This document shows, piece by piece, positions 1 through 7,149 of a stretch of DNA of 64,000 nt. Position 1 is the stretch's first letter; each line of letters starts with the position of its first letter. The notes under the pieces were generated by a model, which was not told the origin of the DNA, searched no databases, and saw only the letters and a program-made list of their open reading frames with translations. Source of the stretch: an uncultured Christensenella sp. (GTDB taxonomy: Bacteria; Bacillota; Clostridia; Christensenellales; Borkfalkiaceae); the NCBI GenBank assembly GCA_910585785.1, contig CAJUEV010000004.1, positions 1 through 64,000 of the forward strand, read 5' to 3'. The translations under genes and the position numbers were made by a program.

Positions 1-1
1 C

Positions 2-361
2 TTAAATATTCATTGAATATATAACTATAATATTTTTTTCTACGTTCAGCGCCGTTGAAACGGCGTTTAAAATATCGTTGCGGACTATTATGCTGTTAGC
101 CCCTTCGCACACGATTATTACTCCCGTAATCCCCTCTTTGCTTTCGTTTATCATAACGTTGGTCGCCCCCACGCCGTCTATCGAACTGAGTATGGCGGTA
201 AGTTTGGCTTCCGTTTCGCTCTGTTCGGTTGAAGTCTGCTCAACTCGCTTCTTTTTAGTTCCGGCATTCAAAAAATATATTGTACCGACTAAAACTATTA
301 TAAGAACGACTACTATAATTACTTTTTTATTGTCATTCACAAAGTTAAGTACTTTCCGCAT
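2..361 (-). CDS. spoIIIAG: Stage III sporulation protein AG
   Basis: This is a component of the SpoIIIA-SpoIIQ channel that links mother cell and forespore during engulfment. A membrane segment spans about residues 12-33, followed by a short charged linker and a C-terminal ring-building-type domain (about 50-119) with the DGVGATNV stretch typical of the family. It is 119 aa, well short of the roughly 230 aa of B. subtilis, so the region between the membrane segment and the ring domain is reduced. The start overlaps spoIIIAF by 17 bp and the stop lies at the left edge; spoIIIAH would be expected just outside. Identification rests on operon position plus domain pattern. Confidence 0.85.
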   Translation of the reverse strand: MRKVLNFVNDNKKVIIVVVLIIVLVGTIYFLNAGTKKKRVEQTSTEQSETEAKLTAILSSIDGVGATNVMINESKEGITGVIIVCEGANSIIVRNDILNAVSTALNVEKNIIVIYSMNI

Positions 362-782
362 ATACTGTTATATTTATATAACCGAGTTCCTTTAAATATT
401 CGTAAATTGATTCAATTAATTTTTTATTATTTTCTTTAACTGCAACTTCGGTATTATTTACCTTAAATTCGCCCTTTCCGTCGTAATAAACGCTTACAAC
501 GCAGTTGCACTCCGTTTCAAATTCGTTATACAGCAGTTTTTCAAGCTGAACGCTTTGATGCTGCGAATATATGGTTTCAACGTAGGCATAATCAACTTTA
601 TCGGAAAATTTATCTCCACTCCCAATCTTAAAAATGCCGGTTATAGGCTGAATAAGCACAAGAATGCACACCAGCCGCATAATAAAAGTTATTGTTTTGT
701 TAAGTTTACCTTCGGGAATTACAAGAGAGATTATCACCGAAAGAAATATCGCGCCCGCCGCGCCGATTAGATAAGTTTTCAT
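345..782 (-). CDS. spoIIIAF: Stage III sporulation protein AF
   Basis: This is a membrane component of the SpoIIIA complex. Two hydrophobic segments at the N-terminus (about residues 3-23 and 31-52) are followed by a soluble ring-building-type domain ending in a beta-alpha pattern (GYINITVYAES). The 145 aa length is lower than but comparable to family members. It starts 4 bp after the spoIIIAE stop and overlaps spoIIIAG by 17 bp, so it is co-translated in the operon. Sequence conservation is weak and the call leans on context. Confidence 0.8.
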   Translation of the reverse strand: MKTYLIGAAGAIFLSVIISLVIPEGKLNKTITFIMRLVCILVLIQPITGIFKIGSGDKFSDKVDYAYVETIYSQHQSVQLEKLLYNEFETECNCVVSVYYDGKGEFKVNNTEVAVKENNKKLIESIYEYLKELGYINITVYAEST

Positions 783-786
783 AACG

Positions 787-2055
787 TTATATAAAACTGT
801 TTGCCGAGTTTACTATAAGCATAGTCAATAGCGCGTACATAAACGCAACGGTTAAAAGTCCCGCGACAAAATACTCTACGTCTTTGGATAAATCGGATAA
901 AAGCGAATACAGCACGCTTTCGCCTATCGGCTGAACGATTGCGCCCACCGCTTTAAGAATCGTTGAAAAGGCAACCAACAGTATTATAGGTTGAATTACT
1001 TCCATTAAAAGCAGAATTATGCCGCAAAGCCCTACCGAACTTCTTATAAGCAATCCTGCCGAAGTAAGCATATCGAAACCGGAAGACAAAAAATTACCCA
1101 CGATGGGAACGGAATTTCCCACTACAAACTTAGTAGCCTTGAAAATTATTCCGTCAAACAGCGACGACGCGGAACTTTGAACGGTGATAAATATGCTGAA
1201 AACGGTTACTGTTATGCCTATAACCCACTTCAACACGCTTTTTATAAGAGCGGTTACGCCCGAAAAAGACATTTCGGGATTGAGTTTTGACATAATATCG
1301 AATACCGTCGCCGCTATCGCCGCGGGAAAGATGACGCAGCTTACAAGTTCAACCGCCCCGCCCGAAAGAAAAATTGCGGAAGGCTGATAAATAGCAGCCG
1401 AGCCAGTTCCGCCCGTCAAAACAGTAAGAGTTGCAAGAATCGGCGTTATTATTTCCACCTGACATTTAATGTTGTTTATACAACTAACGCAATCGGAAAC
1501 TATACCCACTAGCATTGCCGTCAAAATAAGAATTATAAGCGAGCAACAAGCAAGCCTGACTATTTTTGAGGAAGATTTGCCTATTATACTGCCTTCCGCC
1601 GCGGTTACTACTGCTGAAAGCAGTGCAATCGCCGTAACGGTCGCAAAAGCGGGAATCATCTCAATAACGTCTTTAAAAATTACCGAAAACAGTTCGTTAA
1701 GGTACCCGCTGTAATCTGCGTTTAAATTTCCCGAAATTAGGTACTCTACTATTTCCCGCGCGGTGCTACCGAATTTGAAAAGATAATTGTCCTTATCGCC
1801 GTCAAGAAACTTCTGCAATTCGGACAAGTCCAGCTGGTCCAATAAATTTTTAATGTTGTCGTTTATTTCCGCCTTGCCGTCAGTATCGGCAAAAGCCCAC
1901 ACTCCGCCACCTAAAAAAAGAACAAGCAAGGTAAAAAGTATAAGTAAAATTAATATAAACGGCTTTATCAGGTTGCGTTTATTAACGCGACTATTATTTT
2001 GTACGTACTTGAAAGTATCGGCACAGCCGTAACGAACAATATTATTTTTCCGCAT
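787..2055 (-). CDS. spoIIIAE: Stage III sporulation protein AE
   Basis: This is a polytopic membrane protein, the large integral subunit of the SpoIIIA complex. A signal-like hydrophobic segment occupies about residues 33-55, and six or more membrane segments follow in the C-terminal two thirds, including the family-like stretch KWVIGITVTVFSIF. The ATG start gives an 88-bp overlap with spoIIIAD, unusually long. There is no clear ribosome-binding site, and the only other candidate near the end of spoIIIAD is a CTG at 1971, so the start is uncertain. Length (422 aa from ATG, about 394 from CTG) fits the family, the shorter form better. Confidence 0.88.
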   Translation of the reverse strand: MRKNNIVRYGCADTFKYVQNNSRVNKRNLIKPFILILLILFTLLVLFLGGGVWAFADTDGKAEINDNIKNLLDQLDLSELQKFLDGDKDNYLFKFGSTAREIVEYLISGNLNADYSGYLNELFSVIFKDVIEMIPAFATVTAIALLSAVVTAAEGSIIGKSSSKIVRLACCSLIILILTAMLVGIVSDCVSCINNIKCQVEIITPILATLTVLTGGTGSAAIYQPSAIFLSGGAVELVSCVIFPAAIAATVFDIMSKLNPEMSFSGVTALIKSVLKWVIGITVTVFSIFITVQSSASSLFDGIIFKATKFVVGNSVPIVGNFLSSGFDMLTSAGLLIRSSVGLCGIILLLMEVIQPIILLVAFSTILKAVGAIVQPIGESVLYSLLSDLSKDVEYFVAGLLTVAFMYALLTMLIVNSANSFI

Positions 2056-2360
2056 AATATAAGTTTGTCCGCCACCCCCTCGAAGCCGAGTTCCTTTACG
2101 GAACTTGCGGTAAGTTCAATAATAAAGCCTATTCCCACTATTTTAAGCACGGTACGGATTATCGAGTTATCTATGCCCGTGCTCTGCGTAAACGATTTTA
2201 TAAATTCCACCGTTTCGGTAAGATAGTCGAACGCATACAAAAAAATCAGTATACCGCCTGCGGTAAGGCATAGCGGCACCAATTCGGATTTATGTTGTTT
2301 TAAAATAAATGCGCAAACCGCGGTTATAACCGCAACGCAACACAATTTGAAAACCAGCAT
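1968..2360 (-). CDS. spoIIIAD: Stage III sporulation protein AD
   Basis: This is a small membrane protein of the SpoIIIA complex (130 aa; family about 130). Four hydrophobic segments are visible, with the family-like stretches QSTGIDNSIIRTVLKIVGIG and ELTASSVKELG. It shares its first base with the end of spoIIIAC (TGATG-type junction near 2360). The 3' end runs 88 bp into the annotated spoIIIAE reading frame. Function within the channel basal platform is inferred from the family. Confidence 0.9.
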   Translation of the reverse strand: MLVFKLCCVAVITAVCAFILKQHKSELVPLCLTAGGILIFLYAFDYLTETVEFIKSFTQSTGIDNSIIRTVLKIVGIGFIIELTASSVKELGFEGVADKLILCGKIILFVTAVPILSSTYKIIVALINAT

Positions 2361-2557
2361 CAGAACATATCGAACAGTTGCCGTATTTGCGAAAACAAAT
2401 CGGCTATCATCGTAATAACTACCGTCAAAACTATAATTAGCCCAACCAGACTTACAAGCGTGGCAATGTCGTCCCTGTCCGATTTTTTCAATACCTGACA
2501 GATTATAGTGATTATTATGCCTATTGCGGCGATTTTGAAAATTATACTTATATCCAT
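2360..2557 (-). CDS. spoIIIAC: Stage III sporulation protein AC
   Basis: This is a tiny two-segment membrane protein (65 aa from the internal ATG at 2557), matching the usual 64-68 aa of SpoIIIAC. The reading frame is open further upstream to 2614, but the extra 19 residues are unlike the family and overlap spoIIIAB, so the internal MDISIIFK start was chosen. The polar loop with KKSDRDDIATLVSL between the two helices is the recognisable family signature. It lies between spoIIIAB and spoIIIAD in the usual order. Confidence 0.9.
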   Translation of the reverse strand: MDISIIFKIAAIGIIITIICQVLKKSDRDDIATLVSLVGLIIVLTVVITMIADLFSQIRQLFDMF

Positions 2558-2582
2558 AAAACCTGTTTTCGTCTTCCCGCCG

Positions 2583-3008
2583 TCACGCAAGAAGCACAGC
2601 CATAAGCACCCCAATCATAAAAAATATTTTAACGTAAAGCGACGAATACCGTTTATAATCGTTAAAACTTTCGTTTTTCAGTTTTTCAAGCTGAGCCTTT
2701 CTTCCGTTAAGATAATCGACCTGAGATACTGCGTCGCTTTTACCCAAATTTACTATGTATTCGGACAAAACTTCGCCGTCTTTGCCGTTTAAAACTTTTT
2801 CACCCTTTATTACGGAAGGCACAAATTTAAACGGTTCCGCTACTTTTGAAACGGGGTTGCGCCCGTATTTCAGGTTTATAAGCAGTTGTTCGTTAAACTC
2901 GTACAATTCTGCAAAAACCTGCATTCTCTTTTTTTTACTTGCCGAAAGAAATATCCCCAGCATCGTAGTCAAGGCGACTATCGCTAAAAGAATTAAAATT
3001 TTTATCAT
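2583..3008 (-). CDS. spoIIIAB: Stage III sporulation protein AB
   Basis: This is the SpoIIIAB subunit, resembling a GspF-type platform protein of type II secretion. A hydrophobic segment at residues 3-21 and a C-terminal one (about 124-140) flank a helical cytoplasmic region with LYVKIFFMIGVL near the end. The 141 aa length is shorter than the 170 aa typical of Bacillus and the sequence is divergent, so the name comes mainly from operon order. The start overlaps spoIIIAA by 74 bp. Confidence 0.78.
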   Translation of the reverse strand: MIKILILLAIVALTTMLGIFLSASKKKRMQVFAELYEFNEQLLINLKYGRNPVSKVAEPFKFVPSVIKGEKVLNGKDGEVLSEYIVNLGKSDAVSQVDYLNGRKAQLEKLKNESFNDYKRYSSLYVKIFFMIGVLMAVLLA

Positions 3009-3837
3009 AAATTTCAGGCGCTCCGCCGACGGAATTTAACTTGATATAATAATCGAAGGGCATAGTTTTCAAAATTTCTCTGTCCGTTATATGTGAAGAC
3101 GCTATAACCGTTATCCCGCAGTCATACGCATATTTTACCGCCTCGATATCCTCCCGTCCGTATAATTCGTCTGTAATTATGACGTCGGGCTTCATAGCCC
3201 TGATTGCGCTTGAAACAGCGCCCAGCTTGTTATGACAGCGAACGACGTCCGAAAAACCTAAATCGAACCCTTCTCCGTAGCCGTCCGTTGCCGAAATTTC
3301 GTTTCTTTCGTCCAGCACAAGAACGTTACGCAGTTTGTCCATACTCAAACGGCGGGCTATATCCCTGAGCATAGTGGTTTTACCGAGTCCAGGTTTTGAA
3401 TATATAAGCGCGGAATATATTTTTACGGTGAAAAGTTTTTCGCATATTCCGTCCGAGCATCCCAAAATGCTATGCGGTATTCTGACGTTTAGTGATGTAA
3501 CGTTTTTTACCGCGTTTACGCGCCCGTTTTCAGTGACGTATTCGCCCGCAATGCCTATGCGCATACCGTGCCCGACAGTTATAAAACCGTTTTTCATCTG
3601 TTCGGTATAAGCGTATATACAACCGTCGGTCGCCGCGTTTAAAACTGTTGCAATATCGCGGGCGACCACCGCGCGTTCGGGCGAGGAACATATTCCAAAC
3701 TCCCCCAAGTACGAATATTCGCCCTTATATTCAACAACTACGGGTTTATCCTTGCGCAAGCGCACTTCCGTTAGAAAGTTATAATTCAAATGTCCGACGG
3801 CTTGATTCAGCTCGTCCGGCAAAAAGGACAAACTCAT
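2935..3837 (-). CDS. spoIIIAA: Stage III sporulation protein AA, AAA-type ATPase
   Basis: This is the cytoplasmic ATPase thought to energise the SpoIIIA channel. A Walker A motif (SKPGLGKTTMLRDIAR, around residue 150), a Walker B-like VLVLDERNE and a downstream ASSH sensor-like motif are all visible. Length 300 aa matches the family. It is the first gene of the operon; the 3' end overlaps spoIIIAB by 74 bp. In Bacillus the operon is sigma-E dependent, but I could not place a convincing sigma-E promoter in the 90 bp upstream. Confidence 0.93.
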   Translation of the reverse strand: MSLSFLPDELNQAVGHLNYNFLTEVRLRKDKPVVVEYKGEYSYLGEFGICSSPERAVVARDIATVLNAATDGCIYAYTEQMKNGFITVGHGMRIGIAGEYVTENGRVNAVKNVTSLNVRIPHSILGCSDGICEKLFTVKIYSALIYSKPGLGKTTMLRDIARRLSMDKLRNVLVLDERNEISATDGYGEGFDLGFSDVVRCHNKLGAVSSAIRAMKPDVIITDELYGREDIEAVKYAYDCGITVIASSHITDREILKTMPFDYYIKLNSVGGAPEIYDKNFNSFSDSRLDYDAGDISFGK

Positions 3838-3925
3838 ACTTTAACTTATTTGTCGCAGAGTAAAAAAAGAACCTTTGCACAAATAAAATGCAAAAGTTAT
3901 TTCAGACTTTATAAAATAAAAAAAT

Positions 3926-3960
3926 CGCGCGACAGTTATTTGTTTTTGAACTGCCGCGCG
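3926..3960 (-). terminator. Rho-independent terminator upstream of spoIIIA
   Basis: Hairpin with 11-12 bp stem, CGCGCG and CAGTT arms with a single mismatch. On the minus strand it is followed by a run of seven T. It ends the transcript of the DUF5984-like gene and insulates the spoIIIA operon. Confidence 0.8.
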
Positions 3961-4017
3961 TCGCACGCTAAATAAACATTTTTAAAATTATGAATACATT
4001 TTCCGCGCGTAATACGT

Positions 4018-4815
4018 CTATTTTATTTCTTCCTCCATTTTAGAATACAAAGCCATTATTTTGTCCCAGTCGGTAGTGTTGCGGGAATTTTCCAACAATA
4101 AAAGTTTGTTTAAAAATTCGTTTTTTCTTTCGGCGTGTTCGGCAATAAGTTGCTGCTTATCCAAATCAATCTCTTTAAAGTCCTTTTCTACGGCGCGCTT
4201 AACCTGTTTATCCATTTCGGCAAAAAATTCGTTATAAAATTGCTTTACGGAAATTACAAAGTCGTCGTAACTCATTTCAAAACTGCCTTGCGGCGCTGTC
4301 CAAATGCTTTCGTCGCCGTCGCTGCACTCGCTGCTTTCCCAAACAATTTTTATTTTGTTACCGCACCTGAAAAAGCCAATTTGCGGACCGTCTGTCAAAT
4401 GACCGGAATCGAACGCCCTGTTGCCAAAACAAGTATATAACTCGTTAAAGCCTTCGTAAAATTTATAAAAAATTTCGTCCGGCTCGTCTATGTGCAAATT
4501 TTCCCATTTATCCATATCGGAAGTAAAACTTTCGATAGAATTATATAATTTTTCCGGAACGGATTCCGTCAAAAAATCAAACGTCCCGAAAAAATCTTCA
4601 ATAAACCGCGACAAATAATAGTCGTTATATTTTAATTGTTCGCCAAAAATTTTAGATGCGTACGGGCTGTATTCATACACCGTTTGCGTGCCAATATTCA
4701 GCCAAAGCGACGCGTCGGTTAAACCGAACCAATGCAATGAATAATTTCCCTTTTCTCCGAAGGGCTGAATATCTTCAATTTTTTGCAACTGAAAGTTTAT
4801 TTTAAAATCTTTCAT
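4018..4815 (-). CDS. DUF5984-like hypothetical protein
   Basis: This is a soluble 265-aa protein of unknown function. The N-terminal pattern (IEDIQPFGEKGNYSLHWFGLTDASLWLNIGTQ, split over about residues 13-43) resembles the DUF5984 family, in which an aromatic-rich WFGLTDG motif is conserved. There is no signal peptide or membrane segment, and the C-terminus is helical and charged. It lies 11 bp downstream of a GNAT-like gene and before a strong terminator, so the two probably form a small operon. The family assignment is from memory of the motif and should be treated as moderate. Confidence 0.6.
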   Translation of the reverse strand: MKDFKINFQLQKIEDIQPFGEKGNYSLHWFGLTDASLWLNIGTQTVYEYSPYASKIFGEQLKYNDYYLSRFIEDFFGTFDFLTESVPEKLYNSIESFTSDMDKWENLHIDEPDEIFYKFYEGFNELYTCFGNRAFDSGHLTDGPQIGFFRCGNKIKIVWESSECSDGDESIWTAPQGSFEMSYDDFVISVKQFYNEFFAEMDKQVKRAVEKDFKEIDLDKQQLIAEHAERKNEFLNKLLLLENSRNTTDWDKIMALYSKMEEEIK

Positions 4816-4826
4816 TTATACCCCCA

Positions 4827-5546
4827 TTATTCGCGCGTATACACGTAAGTATCTATACTTGCCTCGCTTTGATTTTTGAACAGTTTCCTAAGCGAAGTTG
4901 CCGCCCAATCGCAGTTGTCGCTTTCAAAAACTACTTCTCCGTATTTTTCAAAAATTTTTGCAATAAGATTGCAAGCGAAACTTTGAAAATGACTTTTATC
5001 GCTTCCGCAAACATATGCAATTTCATTCTTATCAATAAAAGCAAGGCTTGTTATCGCCGACTTCTTTTCCGCAAATATCGCTTCGGCAGGCAAACTGCGG
5101 CAAAACGACTGAAAGTCCGCCGTACACTCATTTACAGGTTTATGCGTTAAAACGTAATAATCATACATCATTTTACAGGCTATGTCGTACTCGTAGTCGC
5201 CTGCTTGGCAGCTAAACAGCCGCATACCTGTTTTATGTCCTATAAAATCGTTGACGGTTGCTTTAACCTCATAGCACTTACGCTTGCGTACAAAGCCGCC
5301 CGCTTTCAAAAATACCGAAAGCGAAACGTCTGCCGAACTTATCATAACCTGCAAAGGTCGCCCCGCTTCCCTTTTTAACTCTTTAAACAGCCACGCGCTG
5401 AATTTATTGTCTGAATACGTTAGTTTTATCTTTAAATAACAATTTTGCATCTGAAAAGGATTGTCATAAAATTGAACCGTCCCTATGCAAGAGTTTTCAA
5501 CAAAAATAACGTAACCGCTTTCATATTTTTTAATTTCAGTTCGCAA
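4827..5546 (-). CDS. GNAT-like acetyltransferase-fold protein
   Basis: This is a 239-aa soluble protein that reads like two GNAT-type halves. The first (about 1-95) has a beta-rich start and ends with the ISSADVSLSVFLKAGGFVRKRKCYEV pattern (about residues 69-94), like the C-terminal part of GNAT folds. The second (about 100-239) contains SLAFIDKNEIAYVCGS and a final SLRKLF...YVYTRE. No clear acetyl-CoA pyrophosphate-binding Q/RxxGxG/A loop is seen, so activity is doubtful. It sits upstream of the DUF5984-like gene in the same orientation. Confidence 0.5.
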   Translation of the reverse strand: MRTEIKKYESGYVIFVENSCIGTVQFYDNPFQMQNCYLKIKLTYSDNKFSAWLFKELKREAGRPLQVMISSADVSLSVFLKAGGFVRKRKCYEVKATVNDFIGHKTGMRLFSCQAGDYEYDIACKMMYDYYVLTHKPVNECTADFQSFCRSLPAEAIFAEKKSAITSLAFIDKNEIAYVCGSDKSHFQSFACNLIAKIFEKYGEVVFESDNCDWAATSLRKLFKNQSEASIDTYVYTRE

Positions 5547-5600
5547 TTTTTCATAATCTAAAAAAAATTTTAACTATTATATAAGCCTTTTAAAACACAC

Positions 5601-5630
5601 AAAAGAGAGGGTAAAACATCCTCTCTTTTG
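5601..5630 (-). terminator. Terminator of tRNA-Ala
   Basis: Perfect 10-bp inverted repeat (AAAAGAGAGG / CCTCTCTTTT) directly 3' of the tRNA on the minus strand, followed by a T-rich stretch. Confidence 0.8.
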
Positions 5631-5631
5631 C

Positions 5632-5707
5632 TGGTGGAGCTAACGAGATTCGAACTCGTGACCTTTTGACTGCCAGTCAAACGCGCTACCAACTGCGCCA
5701 TAACCCC
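5632..5707 (-). tRNA. tRNA-Ala(GGC)
   Basis: A 76-nt cloverleaf with encoded CCA. The anticodon loop CTGGCAG gives GGC. The acceptor stem carries the G3:U70 wobble pair that identifies alanine tRNAs. The T-arm GTTCGAATC is normal. Confidence 0.95.
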
Positions 5708-5827
5708 GAAACTTTTTTCTTTATTTTAGCACTTATTTATTTTGTTTTCAACTGTTTGAACGCGCAAACATTTATCTGAGTTTTAATTTTTTTATTTTAT
5801 AGTCATATTTGCAAATAACTTTTCAAA

Positions 5828-5868
5828 AAAATACGCCGCAAGCCCACTGTCGGCATACGGCGTATTTT
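5828..5868 (-). terminator. Terminator of alpha/beta hydrolase gene
   Basis: Perfect 11-bp stem (AAAATACGCCG / CGGCGTATTTT) with a 19-nt loop, followed on the minus strand by a run of T. It lies 24 bp after the stop at 5892. Confidence 0.82.
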
Positions 5869-5891
5869 GTTATTATTAAAAGACTTTAATT

Positions 5892-6674
5892 TTATTGCTT
5901 CTGCAAAAAACTTTCCAAATAAATATTAAATTCTTGCGGAACGTCCATATTCACGCAATGTCCCGCTCCTTTGAAAATTATTTTATCGCAATTTTCATCT
6001 TTCGCCCATTCGTTTACAATTTCTATCTCCATAGGAATATCGTGTTCGCCGCAACCTGCCAATAATTTATAGTTCCTTTGTTTTTTAGGATATTTGTTTA
6101 CAAGCTTTTGCAGCCCTGCCAGATACCTGAACGAACTTTTTTTAAATTGAAGATTCAAATTATAAAACTCTTCTTGCGCTTCGCTTGTATATGCGGAAAT
6201 TTTTTTATTATCCTTTGCAAACCACTTGATAGAAAACAACGCCTTCATCATCATTTTCATTTGCCCTTTTGAATTTGCCTTTTGCTTTTCAACGTCAAAA
6301 TTATTTACGTCATAGCCGCCGAAACAAGCAAGCGATAATACCTTGTTTTCATACTTGTTTGCAAAGTCCTGTATAAAAACCGAACCCAGCGACACGCCCA
6401 CAAAATGCGCTGCGGATATATTATGCTTTTGAAAAATTTGGTCAATCCAATAGGACATTTTTTCAATATTATCGCCTTTTTGCGTATGAATCGAATTGCC
6501 GTGCCCTAAAATATCAATAGCCAGCAAATTATATTTGCCGGAAAAGTATTTAAACTGCTTTTCAAACATTCTATGGTCGACAAACGCGGCGTGAATAAAA
6601 ACAAGCCATTCTTTGTTTTCCGTGCCGTCGATATAATAGGCGATAGGCGAATTTTCCAGATATAATTTTTCCAT
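5892..6674 (-). CDS. Alpha/beta hydrolase
   Basis: This is a cytoplasmic alpha/beta-hydrolase of 260 aa. An oxyanion-type HAAF follows strand 3 (FIHAAFVDHRMF), the nucleophile elbow is GVSLGS (about residues 93-98), the acid is in GCGEHD (about 209-214) and the histidine in GAGHCV (about 237-242). The IDILGHGNS motif is typical of the epoxide-hydrolase/esterase clan. The substrate cannot be predicted. It is a single gene with its own terminator, between two tRNA genes. Confidence 0.85.
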   Translation of the reverse strand: MEKLYLENSPIAYYIDGTENKEWLVFIHAAFVDHRMFEKQFKYFSGKYNLLAIDILGHGNSIHTQKGDNIEKMSYWIDQIFQKHNISAAHFVGVSLGSVFIQDFANKYENKVLSLACFGGYDVNNFDVEKQKANSKGQMKMMMKALFSIKWFAKDNKKISAYTSEAQEEFYNLNLQFKKSSFRYLAGLQKLVNKYPKKQRNYKLLAGCGEHDIPMEIEIVNEWAKDENCDKIIFKGAGHCVNMDVPQEFNIYLESFLQKQ

Positions 6675-6782
6675 TTAAATTACTCCTTGATATTTGCTAT
6701 TGGGCGATTATACGTTTAATATTTAATTTAATTGAATTGAATCCAACCATATATTGCAGTTTGAGGTTGAAACTCAATTAAA

Positions 6783-6812
6783 AATAGCCTTGCCGATAAC
6801 GACAAGGCTATT
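6783..6812 (-). terminator. Terminator of tRNA-Leu
   Basis: Inverted repeat AATAGCCTTG / CAAGGCTATT, followed on the minus strand by five T. It lies about 30 bp downstream of the tRNA 3' end. Confidence 0.75.
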
Positions 6813-6843
6813 GACGAATTAAAGGTTCAACCTTTATCGTCTT

Positions 6844-6926
6844 TGGTGCGGACGAAGGGACTTGAACCCATATGGTTGCCCACAGGAACCTGAAACCTGC
6901 GCGTCTGCCAATTTCGCCACGTCCGC
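6844..6926 (-). tRNA. tRNA-Leu(CAG)
   Basis: An 83-nt tRNA with encoded CCA and a class II variable arm. The anticodon loop TTCAGGT gives CAG. The acceptor stem GCGGACG/CGTCCGC is fully paired; the last anticodon-stem pair is a T-T mismatch. Confidence 0.92.
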
Positions 6927-7149
6927 AAAGCAATAAATATTTTAATTACATTACGTAATTTTGTCAAGCAAAACTTCTAACGATTTCATTTTTTGTAAGA
7001 GAAGCAATTTTTAATAAAAATTATATACAACTTTTTTAAGCAAATTTATAAATAAATTTTATGTTAAGCAATGTTTTCCAACAAAAAGCAATAAAAATTG
7101 CAGTATAAAAGCAACTTTAATTTGTCGAATTTTGTCGTAAAATAGCGTT

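Noticed and set aside
3870..3895. Sigma-E promoter for spoIIIA
   Set aside because: TTGCATTTTAT near this site resembles a -10, but the -35 spacing does not fit the sigma-E pattern.
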